A stretch of 12,468 nucleotides of DNA from Firmicutes bacterium UBA4975 (GTDB lineage: Bacteria; Bacillota; Proteinivoracia; UBA4975), in NCBI GenBank assembly GCA_002397155.1, contig DGZR01000057.1:10966-23433 (forward strand), in the 5' to 3' direction. A program made the translations under genes and the position numbers. The notes below the pieces were generated by a model, which was given only the letters and a program-made list of their open reading frames with translations, was not told where the DNA came from and did not search any database. The stretch's first letter is position 1. Each line of letters begins with the position of its first letter. Below are positions 6,958 through 12,468 of this stretch, in pieces.

Positions 6958-6987
6958 TTGGCCCAAGAAGGGTAATTGGGTTATAAT
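6958..6987 (+). promoter_or_regulatory. Promoter for the thioesterase gene
   Basis: TTGGCC at 6958-6963, 18 bases, then TATAAT at 6982-6987. Transcription would begin near 6994, about 43 bases before GTG 7037 and beyond the more upstream in-frame start codons. It is divergent from the helicase promoter about 70 bases away. Confidence 0.55.
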
Positions 6988-7036
6988 GGTACTGCCATTT
7001 TCAGGCAAGAACCCCGGTTCCGGAGGAGGTAAGAAT

Positions 7037-7504
7037 GTGCAGTTCGCCGAGACAGAAGCTGTCGTCCGCTACGCTGAAACAGATAAGATGGGGGTGGTCT
7101 ACCACGCCAACTACCTGGTCTGGATGGAACTGGGCCGCACCGCCCTGGTGCAAAGCCTGGGGGTGGACTACCTGGCCATGGAAGAAGCCGGGGTGGGCTC
7201 CCCCGTCCTGGAGATTCAAGTCAAGTACATAAAACCCCTGGGCTACGGAGAAACAGCCAAGATAAGGACCTGGATCGAAAAATACGATGGATTGAGGGTG
7301 CTTTACTTTTACCGGATCGCCAATCAAGAGGGGGATCTTTGTGCCACCGCCTCCTCTCTTCACGCCTGCGTGGACCTAAAGACTTTTAAGCCGGTGGCGA
7401 TGAAGCGCAGATTTCCCAACTGGCACGCTACTTACCAGCAAGGGGCCAGGGTTAAAGGAGAACCCGCCCGCCTGCTTACTCCTGACCGGGGCGGGAATAA
7501 GTAA
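7037..7504 (+). CDS. Acyl-CoA thioesterase, YbgC/4-hydroxybenzoyl-CoA thioesterase (hotdog) family
   Basis: 155 residues from GTG 7037, preceded by GGAGGAGGT (7022-7030) with a 6-base spacer. The frame is open from 6941, but that part is upstream of or within the promoter. The catalytic-helix signature is clear: RYAETDKMGVVYHANY at 11-26, with Asp16 at the position of the YbgC catalytic Asp and the GVVYHANY run that begins the central helix. Length fits a single hotdog domain of about 130 residues plus a short basic/Pro-rich tail. Members form homotetramers and hydrolyse short or aromatic acyl-CoA or acyl-ACP thioesters in the cytoplasm; the substrate here is not predictable. It is divergent from the helicase. 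The hairpin CCTGCC (7508-7513)/GGCAGG (7526-7531) followed by GTTTT after the stop is a weak terminator, so some read-through into the next gene is possible. Confidence 0.88.
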   Translation: MQFAETEAVVRYAETDKMGVVYHANYLVWMELGRTALVQSLGVDYLAMEEAGVGSPVLEIQVKYIKPLGYGETAKIRTWIEKYDGLRVLYFYRIANQEGDLCATASSLHACVDLKTFKPVAMKRRFPNWHATYQQGARVKGEPARLLTPDRGGNK

Positions 7505-7507
7505 CAG

Positions 7508-7536
7508 CCTGCCGCCAGCCCCCGGGGCAGGGTTTT
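7508..7536 (+). terminator. Weak terminator after the thioesterase gene
   Basis: A 6-base-pair stem, CCTGCC/GGCAGG, with a 12-base GC-rich loop and a short GTTTT tail. It may attenuate rather than stop transcription into the phosphodiesterase gene, which has no obvious promoter of its own. Confidence 0.35.
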
Positions 7537-7572
7537 ACCAGCTAGTGACAAGTAGAAAAGGAGAGGGGAAAA

Positions 7573-8985
7573 ATGAGAAAGCTTACCGCCCTATTGGCCA
7601 TTGCTCTGGCAATTGCCCTGGCCGCCCTTTACTTCCTTTGGCCCGGGCCCCAGTCTGTCCGGGCCTGCCTGGTGACCGGCGATGTGGCCCAGGAGTTTTC
7701 CTTGGGGGCACCCCCCGGGGTAGACTATGTCAAATTACCCCAGGGGGGCCGGGGCCTGCCCTTGGCCGAGCTCATTGAGGCGGCGGGGCCCCTCAGCGCT
7801 GATTTCAGTGTTTTGCTCCTGAGCCGGGAGGGCGTTTTTGTCCAACTGAAGGGCGACGACCTGGAGGATTGCTACGTCAGCAAAAAAAACGGGGGCTGGA
7901 ACACCGTGGCCCCTCTTCCCAGTGCCCTTATTGAGGACCTGAGCAAGATCATCGTCGCCGATGATACCGGCGACCTGGCCTTTGGAGTTAACATAATATC
8001 CCAGGAGGAAAACCTGCTGCACTTGACCCCGGGCAACGCCCTGCGCCAACTCTTGACCTGCTACCCCGCCCTGGACGGGGAGGAGAACTCTGTTTCCCGG
8101 TACAGGCAGAAACTGGTGCTGCCCCTGACGGCAGTCAGCGGCGAAGAAATCCGCTCGGTCCTGGTCATGGGCAGGGAGGGTGAATACGAGGAGTACCAGG
8201 GCAACGGCTTCCTGGAGGTAGGCGATCGGGAAATTAATTTTCTCCAGGCGGCAGGAACCACCCTTTTGTCGAATATTGCCGGGGTAATAGTCAATCCCCC
8301 CCCATTTTCCGTCATGGATACTTACACTGACGCCCTGTACTACCTCAATCGGGGCGAAAGGGTGTTGGTCATCTTTATCGACGGCCTCGGCTTCTACCAG
8401 TATGAAGAGGCCCGGGGGAGGGAAATCATCCCCAATCTGGCCGCTTTTACCGAACCCCACCGAGTCAACACGGTGTACAAGCCAGTCACCAACGCGGGCT
8501 TTGCCGCTATGATCACCGGCCTGCCCCCTGCCGACAACGGCATCTGGGACCGGTCGGTGAGAGAGCCCGGGGTGACTACCATTTTTGATGCCCTGGAAAA
8601 AGAGGATAAGACCCACGTCCTGGTTGAAGGCAGCGGCGGCATCCTTAAGCTCAACACTGAAACCATATATTCCGCCGATCTGTACAAGGACGGCAGCACC
8701 GATGACGACGTCTTTGGCAACGCCCTGGCCCAGATGGAGAGGCAGCCGGATTTTTTAATGGTCCACTTTCACGGGTTTGACGACGCCGGTCATACCTACG
8801 GCCCCCTGGCCGATGAAACCCTGAATGTCCTCGCCGCCATGGACGCTTACATCGGGCTGTTGCTCAAAGAATGGACGGGCAGGGTTATCATTGTCGCCGA
8901 CCATGGCATGCACCAAGAAGGCGCCGGGGGCAGCCATGGGAATTTCCAGTATGAAGACATTTTCGTCCCCTACTTTATAAACTAA
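7573..8985 (+). CDS. Membrane-anchored alkaline-phosphatase-superfamily phosphodiesterase with duplicated N-terminal region
   Basis: 470 residues from ATG 7573, with AAAAGGAGAGG upstream. Residues 4-22 form a signal peptide or membrane anchor, so the rest should face outside. Residues about 262-470 are a type I phosphodiesterase/nucleotide pyrophosphatase fold. Metal or nucleophile candidates are Asp270 (FIDGLG), Thr306 (VTNAGF, predicted nucleophile), Asp403 and His407 (DDAGHTYGP), Asp443-His444 (ADHGM) and His455 (GSHGNF). All are retained, so it should hydrolyse a phosphate mono- or diester. Residues 27-245 are of no family I can name. They hold two similar segments, SVLLLSREGVFVQLKGDDL from 79 and SVLVMGREGEYEEYQGNGF from 195, each preceded by a helix like LPLAELIEAAG or NALRQLLTCYP. 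The first half faintly resembles the sulfite-oxidase-type molybdopterin-binding fold; this is only an impression. The chain ends directly after the fold. Confidence 0.85.
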   Translation: MRKLTALLAIALAIALAALYFLWPGPQSVRACLVTGDVAQEFSLGAPPGVDYVKLPQGGRGLPLAELIEAAGPLSADFSVLLLSREGVFVQLKGDDLEDCYVSKKNGGWNTVAPLPSALIEDLSKIIVADDTGDLAFGVNIISQEENLLHLTPGNALRQLLTCYPALDGEENSVSRYRQKLVLPLTAVSGEEIRSVLVMGREGEYEEYQGNGFLEVGDREINFLQAAGTTLLSNIAGVIVNPPPFSVMDTYTDALYYLNRGERVLVIFIDGLGFYQYEEARGREIIPNLAAFTEPHRVNTVYKPVTNAGFAAMITGLPPADNGIWDRSVREPGVTTIFDALEKEDKTHVLVEGSGGILKLNTETIYSADLYKDGSTDDDVFGNALAQMERQPDFLMVHFHGFDDAGHTYGPLADETLNVLAAMDAYIGLLLKEWTGRVIIVADHGMHQEGAGGSHGNFQYEDIFVPYFIN

Positions 8986-8990
8986 GATTT

Positions 8991-9013
8991 CCGGGGTCGC
9001 CCCGGGTTTTTTT
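8991..9013 (+). terminator. Rho-independent terminator of the phosphodiesterase gene
   Basis: CCGGGG (8991-8996) pairs with CCCCGG (9000-9005) around a TCG loop, followed by seven Ts (9007-9013). It starts 6 bases after the stop codon. Confidence 0.85.
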
Positions 9014-9032
9014 AATACTCAGGTATTTTTTT

Positions 9033-9067
9033 GCCGCCGACCAATAGTATTTAGTAATACCGGCGGC
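9033..9067. repeat. Nested inverted repeat upstream of the carboxypeptidase gene
   Basis: GCCGCCG (9033-9039) is complementary to CGGCGGC (9061-9067). Inside lies a second pair, GTATT (9047-9051) and AATAC (9056-9060), that abuts the right outer arm. It ends 12 bases before ATG 9080, so it may fold in the leader and hide the ribosome site, or be an operator. No confident promoter was found in this 95-base gap. The function is unknown. Confidence 0.45.
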
Positions 9068-9079
9068 GGGGGGAAGAGC

Positions 9080-10360
9080 ATGAAAAGAGGGCGTTTTTTT
9101 ATTAGCGTATTGGCTGTTGCCATTCTGCTCCTGGCGAGACCGGCAACAGCGGCTGATCCCGGCCAGCTTTCAGCGGAAGGGGCTTTTTTACTGGATGTGG
9201 CCAGCGGCAAAGTTCTTTACGAAAAAAACGCTGACAAGCCCTTCCCTCCGGCCAGCACTACCAAGATCCTCACCGCTCTTCTCTTGGTTGAATCAGCGGA
9301 CCTGCGGGAAGTGGTCCGGGTGGGGGAAGAAATTAATAAAATCGGCCCCAGCAGCAGTGTGGCCAAGCTCAAGGTTGGAGATCGGCTGACGGTGGCGGAA
9401 CTGGTCTATGCCCTTTTCCTCCCTTCGGGTAACGATGCCGCCTACACGGCAGCAGTTTTCGTGGGCAGACGCTTGAGTGGGTTCGAGGAAATGGACATAG
9501 AAAAAGCGGTGGCCGCCTTTGTCGACCGGATGAACAGCCGGGCTCGGGAACTGGGCGCCGTGAATTCCTACTTCCTCGTCCCCGACGGCTACGACACTCC
9601 CGGCCACCTCTCCACCCCCCGGGACCTGGGTTTGCTGGCCTTGGCCGCCAGCCGCAACGATTTTTTGCGCCAGGCGGCGGGGACCGCCCAGTACTACTGG
9701 CAGGGAATCTGCTGGACCAACACCAACCGCCTGCTCCAGCAAAACCGTCCCGAGGCGTACTACCCATGGGCCACGGGATTCAAGACCGGCTATACCGCCC
9801 AGGCCGGTCACTGCCTGGTGGCAACGGCCCGGGGAGGCGGCCGGGAGCTGGTCGGAGTCATCCTCAAGTCCAGCCAGGAGCGGCGCTGGCAAGATGCCCG
9901 CTGGCTCCTGGAGTACGGTTTTAACCACTGGCAGGAGTACCAGGTGCTGGCAGCGGGGAGACAGATTTTCACCGTTCCCGTCACCGCCCTCTTCGGCCAG
10001 GCTAAATCGGTACAACTGGTGGCCGGGTCGAGCTGGGCAGAACTCCTCAGCCTGGAGCAGATCGGGGGCCTGCGCCTGGAGTTTAAGTGGAAAAGAGGAA
10101 TCGTCGACCGGCGCCAGGATGGTCTGGCTCTAAAGGCGCCCCTCCGTCTGGGCCAGGTGGTGGGCAGCGCCCAGGTTATTCTTGAGGGTGAAATTGTCGG
10201 TGAGGTGGCGGTGATTGCCGCTCACGGGGTGGGTGTGCCCCGGGAATGGTTCATCCTGGGGGCCGTCCTGCCCATTGTCACCGTCCTCGTCCTCATAGCC
10301 CGGCGTCGGCGGCCTCCGGCTCGGAGGGCAAACAGCCCGGGGGCGAGGAGCAGGCTTTAG
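9080..10360 (+). CDS. D-alanyl-D-alanine carboxypeptidase (PBP5/DacF type, serine peptidase S11)
   Basis: 426 residues from ATG 9080. Signal peptide at 1-24 (RGRF, then a hydrophobic core, then ATAA). The three penicillin-binding active-site motifs are intact: SxxK as S59-T-T-K62, SGN at 116-118, and KTG at 235-237. The C-terminal region (about 285-380) has the beta-rich PBP5 domain. A membrane segment at 391-407 (FILGAVLPIVTVLVLIA) with a following Arg-rich tail anchors the enzyme facing outward. This is a true transmembrane end rather than the amphipathic helix of E. coli PBP5. It trims the terminal D-Ala from peptidoglycan pentapeptides, limiting cross-linking. B. subtilis homologues serve vegetative growth (DacA) or the spore cortex (DacF, DacB); which role applies here cannot be told. 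The ribosome site is a weak GGGGGAAG. A nested inverted repeat lies in the leader. Confidence 0.92.
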   Translation: MKRGRFFISVLAVAILLLARPATAADPGQLSAEGAFLLDVASGKVLYEKNADKPFPPASTTKILTALLLVESADLREVVRVGEEINKIGPSSSVAKLKVGDRLTVAELVYALFLPSGNDAAYTAAVFVGRRLSGFEEMDIEKAVAAFVDRMNSRARELGAVNSYFLVPDGYDTPGHLSTPRDLGLLALAASRNDFLRQAAGTAQYYWQGICWTNTNRLLQQNRPEAYYPWATGFKTGYTAQAGHCLVATARGGGRELVGVILKSSQERRWQDARWLLEYGFNHWQEYQVLAAGRQIFTVPVTALFGQAKSVQLVAGSSWAELLSLEQIGGLRLEFKWKRGIVDRRQDGLALKAPLRLGQVVGSAQVILEGEIVGEVAVIAAHGVGVPREWFILGAVLPIVTVLVLIARRRRPPARRANSPGARSRL

Positions 10361-10402
10361 CCCCGGAGGAAAGAAGTCCGGGTCGAAAAGCGGTATTAAA
10401 TA

Positions 10403-10450
10403 ATAAAAAAATAGCGGCCACCGGCGAAAGGTCGGCAGCCGCTATTATAC
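10403..10450. terminator. Bidirectional structured terminator between carboxypeptidase and gamma-glutamyltransferase genes
   Basis: Outer stem AATAGCGGC (10410-10418) with GCCGCTATT (10438-10446), a CA/CA internal loop, then inner stem CCGGC/GGTCGG with a GAAAG loop. On the minus strand it is followed by TTTTTTATTA, a strong tail for the gamma-glutamyltransferase gene. On the plus strand the tail is only TATTATA. The 27-base core closely matches a second element at 12421-12446. Confidence 0.75.
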
Positions 10451-10481
10451 TTGGCACCAATTCCATGAGGTAAAACCCATT

Positions 10482-12092
10482 TTACCAACAGGCGATGTGG
10501 CCGTCGGCCCGACCCTCGGTCCCTCCCCGCAGGACGCCGCTTTCGGGGTCCCGCCAGATGACCTGTCCCCGGCCAAAGGCACCGCTGTCCAGGGAGACCC
10601 GGACATCGTGGCCCCGGCGGGAGAGCTGGGCGGCCATGGCCGGGGGAAAATGGTGTTCAACCAGCACAGTTTTATCTTTAAGCCACTGCCAGCGAGGGGC
10701 ATCCAGGGCGGCCTGGGGGTTAAGGTGAAAGTCCACGGTGTTCATCACTACCTGGAGGTGGCCCTGGGGCTGCATAAAGCCCCCCATTACGCCAAAGGGG
10801 CCCAGGGGCTGGCCCCCTCGGGTCAAAAAGCCGGGGATGATGGTGTGGTAAGTGCGCTTGCCCGGGGCCAGGGCATTTTCCCGGGAGGAGTCCAGGGAAA
10901 AGGTGTGTCCCCGGTTTTGCAGGGCGATGCCGGTGCCCGGCACCACCAGGCCGGAGCCAAAGCCCATGTAGTTGCTTTGGATAAAGGAGACCAGGTTGCC
11001 CTCGCTGTCGGCGGCGGCCAGGTAGACGGTGCCCGTCCGGGGAGGGGTCCCGGCCTGGGGCGGGGCGGCCAGGTCGCCGATGAGGCCCCGGCGTTGGGCG
11101 GCATACTCTTCTGAAAGGAGCTGGTTCGGGGGGGTGGTCATAAACCTGGAATCGGTTATGTACTTCTCCCCGTCGGCAAAGGCCAGTTTCATAGCCTCGA
11201 TTTGCCGGTGGCAGGTCAGTTCATCCTCCCGGGCAGGGTCGGCAAAGCCGGCTATGATCTTTAGAGCCATGAGGGCGACCAGGCCCTGGCCGTTGGGCGG
11301 TATTTCCCAAACTTCGCAGTCCCGGTACGGGACTTTAATGGGCTCCACCCATTCCGGCTGATAAGCCGCCAGGTCTTCGGCCCGGAGGTAGCCCCCGTGT
11401 TGGCGGGAAAAGGCGTCTAGAACCAGGGCCAGCCGTCCCCGGTAAAAGGACTCGGCTCCGCTGGCGGCGATTTCTTCTAGTGAGCGGGCGTGGGCTTCCG
11501 AACGCCACATTTCCCCGGCTCGGGGGGCCCGGCCCCGGGGGGCAAAGGTTTCAAACCAGGAGCGGAATTCCTCGCCCTTGAGATTGAGGCTGTATACTTC
11601 ATGAGCTCGCCGCCAGTAATGGGCCAGGGTGGGAGAAAGGGGGTAACCCCGGCGGGCGTACTCGATGGCCGGGGCCAGGACCTGGTCCAGGGGCAGGGCC
11701 CCGAAGCGGCGATTGCACTCAGCCCAAGCGCCGGGTGCCCCGGGAACGGTGACAGGAGCAAAGCCAAAGCGGGGCATTTCCCCGTAGCCCGCCTTCTGTA
11801 AGGCCGGGATGGAAAGGGCCTTGGGGGCGGGGCCGCTGGCGTTCAGGCCGTGAAGCTTATTGCCAAACCAGATAAGGGCAAAGGCGTCGCTGCCGATGCC
11901 GTTGGAGGTGGGCTCTACCACCGTCAGGCAGGCGGCGGTCGCCACGGCGGCGTCCACGGCGTTGCCCCCTTTTTTCAGGATATCCAGCCCGGCCTGGGCA
12001 GCCAGGGGCTGGGCGGTGGCCACCATACCCCGGCGGGCATAAACTACCTGGCGCTGAGAGGGGTAGGGGTAGTAAAGGGGATCTTCGACCAT
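10482..12092 (-). CDS. ggt: Gamma-glutamyltransferase family hydrolase (YwrD-type)
   Basis: 536 residues from ATG 12092. The minus frame is open to 12251, but GGGAGGCG just upstream and a promoter at 12125-12117 fix the start. No signal peptide is seen, so it should be cytoplasmic, unlike secreted E. coli or B. subtilis Ggt. As an Ntn-hydrolase it should self-cleave before Thr355 (TGTVYLAAAD, aligned with the TTHYSVVD region of Ggt), giving a large chain of about 354 and a small chain of about 182 residues. Other family marks are GNAVDAAVA near 43-51, TSNGIGSDAF near 62-71, SNYMGFGSGLVVPGTGI near 373-389, and MGGFMQPQGH at 436-445. The last form is typical of the YwrD and acylase-like branch. 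The family acts on gamma-glutamyl compounds such as glutathione, poly-gamma-glutamate or acylated drugs; the true substrate is uncertain. It is convergent with the carboxypeptidase gene. Confidence 0.88.
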   Translation of the reverse strand: MVEDPLYYPYPSQRQVVYARRGMVATAQPLAAQAGLDILKKGGNAVDAAVATAACLTVVEPTSNGIGSDAFALIWFGNKLHGLNASGPAPKALSIPALQKAGYGEMPRFGFAPVTVPGAPGAWAECNRRFGALPLDQVLAPAIEYARRGYPLSPTLAHYWRRAHEVYSLNLKGEEFRSWFETFAPRGRAPRAGEMWRSEAHARSLEEIAASGAESFYRGRLALVLDAFSRQHGGYLRAEDLAAYQPEWVEPIKVPYRDCEVWEIPPNGQGLVALMALKIIAGFADPAREDELTCHRQIEAMKLAFADGEKYITDSRFMTTPPNQLLSEEYAAQRRGLIGDLAAPPQAGTPPRTGTVYLAAADSEGNLVSFIQSNYMGFGSGLVVPGTGIALQNRGHTFSLDSSRENALAPGKRTYHTIIPGFLTRGGQPLGPFGVMGGFMQPQGHLQVVMNTVDFHLNPQAALDAPRWQWLKDKTVLVEHHFPPAMAAQLSRRGHDVRVSLDSGAFGRGQVIWRDPESGVLRGGTEGRADGHIACW

Positions 12093-12116
12093 CGTTTCGC
12101 CTCCCTCTTTTCTCTC

Positions 12117-12125
12117 AGTATAGCA
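12117..12125 (-). promoter_or_regulatory. Extended -10 promoter for the gamma-glutamyltransferase gene
   Basis: Minus strand TGCTATACT (12125-12117), an extended -10 without a clear -35. The predicted leader is about 18 bases and holds the GGGAGGCG ribosome site before ATG 12092. The sequence is nearly the same as the helicase promoter. Confidence 0.55.
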
Positions 12126-12410
12126 CAGCCATTTGTTTCCCGAAAAAACTTGTAAAGGCAAGGGCTCAATTATTCTCCTCCGAGGACAGGGAACCTGGGG
12201 CTGAGCTGTGGTTCGTGGAAGTCCTTTTGGCCCAGCCGGAAGTGACGGCAAACTGCGATCAAGGGGTTCTCTTGAAAATTGTGGGGGAGGCCCAAAACAA
12301 GCTCAAAACGCAAGGAGGAGCAATATGGGGCCTGTCCCATGAACAGCCTTTACTTCGCCGCAGCAGGAGAGCATAGAGGAAGCACAGGAGATTGATTGCT
12401 TCTTTACTAG
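12126..12410. other. Gene-poor stretch with weak coding traces
   Basis: No recognised gene. One plus-strand frame is open from before 12200 to TAG 12374-12376; from GTG 12215 it would give 53 residues, starting VEVLLAQPEV, with no ribosome site and no known relative. Separately, AAGGAGG (12312-12318) stands 6 bases before ATG 12325, which opens a five-codon frame (MGPVP). Its TGA overlaps ATG 12339 of an 18-codon frame ending at 12395. A structured terminator follows. This could be a leader or small-peptide unit, a gene remnant, or chance. Confidence 0.3.
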
Positions 12411-12413
12411 CAT

Positions 12414-12457
12414 AAAAAAACGGCCAACGGCGAATGCCGGCAACCGTCTTTTTTTCC
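12414..12457. terminator. Structured bidirectional terminator at window end
   Basis: A-run plus CGG (to 12423) pairs with CCG plus T-run (12444 onward, one bulged C). Inside are a CCAA/GCAA internal loop and an inner stem CGGC (12428-12431)/GCCG (12436-12439) with a GAAT loop. T-tracts occur on both sides. Its core matches the element at 10415-10441. Confidence 0.7.
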
Positions 12458-12468
12458 CCTGGCAGCGG

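Noticed and set aside
6941..7036. Longer N-terminus for the thioesterase
   Set aside because: It overlaps the promoter and shows no hotdog-family similarity. GTG 7037 has an ideal GGAGGAGGT.
7735..8616. 293-codon minus-strand open frame inside the phosphodiesterase gene
   Set aside because: Antisense shadow in GC-rich coding DNA; no recognisable domain or ribosome site. The plus strand has clear catalytic motifs.
9293..10015. 240-codon minus-strand open frame inside the carboxypeptidase gene
   Set aside because: Antisense to all three penicillin-binding motifs; its translation has no known motif.
10497..11114. 205-codon plus-strand open frame within the gamma-glutamyltransferase gene
   Set aside because: Antisense shadow, Gly/Ala/Val-rich low-information translation, no supporting motif.
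12093..12251. Longer N-terminus for the gamma-glutamyltransferase
   Set aside because: It contains the promoter and ribosome site, is Pro/Arg-rich, and does not look like a signal peptide.
1..12468. CRISPR arrays, tRNA/rRNA genes, insertion sequences or phage attachment sites
   Set aside because: No regularly spaced repeats, tRNA-like folds, transposase or integrase frames, or flanking target duplications were visible by eye.

Overview
The window reads as chromosomal DNA of a moderately GC-rich, low-accessory Gram-positive bacterium, most likely a member of the Clostridia (Moorella/Desulfotomaculum-like). This is inferred from strong AGGAGG-type ribosome binding sites, frequent GTG/TTG starts, U-tract terminators, an ECF-type transporter, a PBP5/DacF-type carboxypeptidase and a YwrD-type gamma-glutamyltransferase. 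No tRNA, rRNA, CRISPR array, insertion sequence or phage gene was seen. Species-level assignment is not possible from the sequence alone.

Layout. (1) 1-2502, plus strand: the end of an ECF transporter operon (partial EcfA, second EcfA, EcfT), followed by a MobB-like GTPase with an extra cysteine-rich C-terminal domain. All four genes are chained by 4-base stop/start overlaps, so they are probably translated as one coupled unit. (2) 2503-4583: an integral-membrane PAP2-type phosphatase with its own extended -10 promoter and terminator; a minus-strand 131-residue protein of unknown function; and a 91-residue GIY-YIG-fold protein that seems to have lost its catalytic residues. (3) 4580-6883, minus strand: a large Fe-S XPD/DinG-type helicase fused to an N-terminal PD-(D/E)XK nuclease. 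It is divergent from (4) 7037-7504, a YbgC-type hotdog thioesterase. (5) 7573-10360, plus strand: an envelope-facing block with a membrane-anchored alkaline-phosphatase-superfamily phosphodiesterase carrying a duplicated N-terminal region of unknown family, then a D-alanyl-D-alanine carboxypeptidase. (6) 10482-12092, minus strand: a cytoplasmic gamma-glutamyltransferase-family hydrolase, followed at the window end by about 375 bases without a convincing gene.

How the genes relate. The ECF module and MobB-like protein are the only clear operon, and they suggest a link between vitamin or metal-type uptake and molybdenum/tungsten cofactor handling. The substrate-binding S component lies outside the window. 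Most other genes are single units separated by hairpin terminators. Several (PAP2, phosphodiesterase, carboxypeptidase) act at the membrane or cell wall.

No wholly new defence or mobile system was recognised. The best leads are the ECF-MobB/Fe-S coupling, the degenerate GIY-YIG protein, the duplicated domain of the phosphodiesterase, the unknown minus-strand protein, and a matching pair of structured terminator elements that flank the gamma-glutamyltransferase gene.
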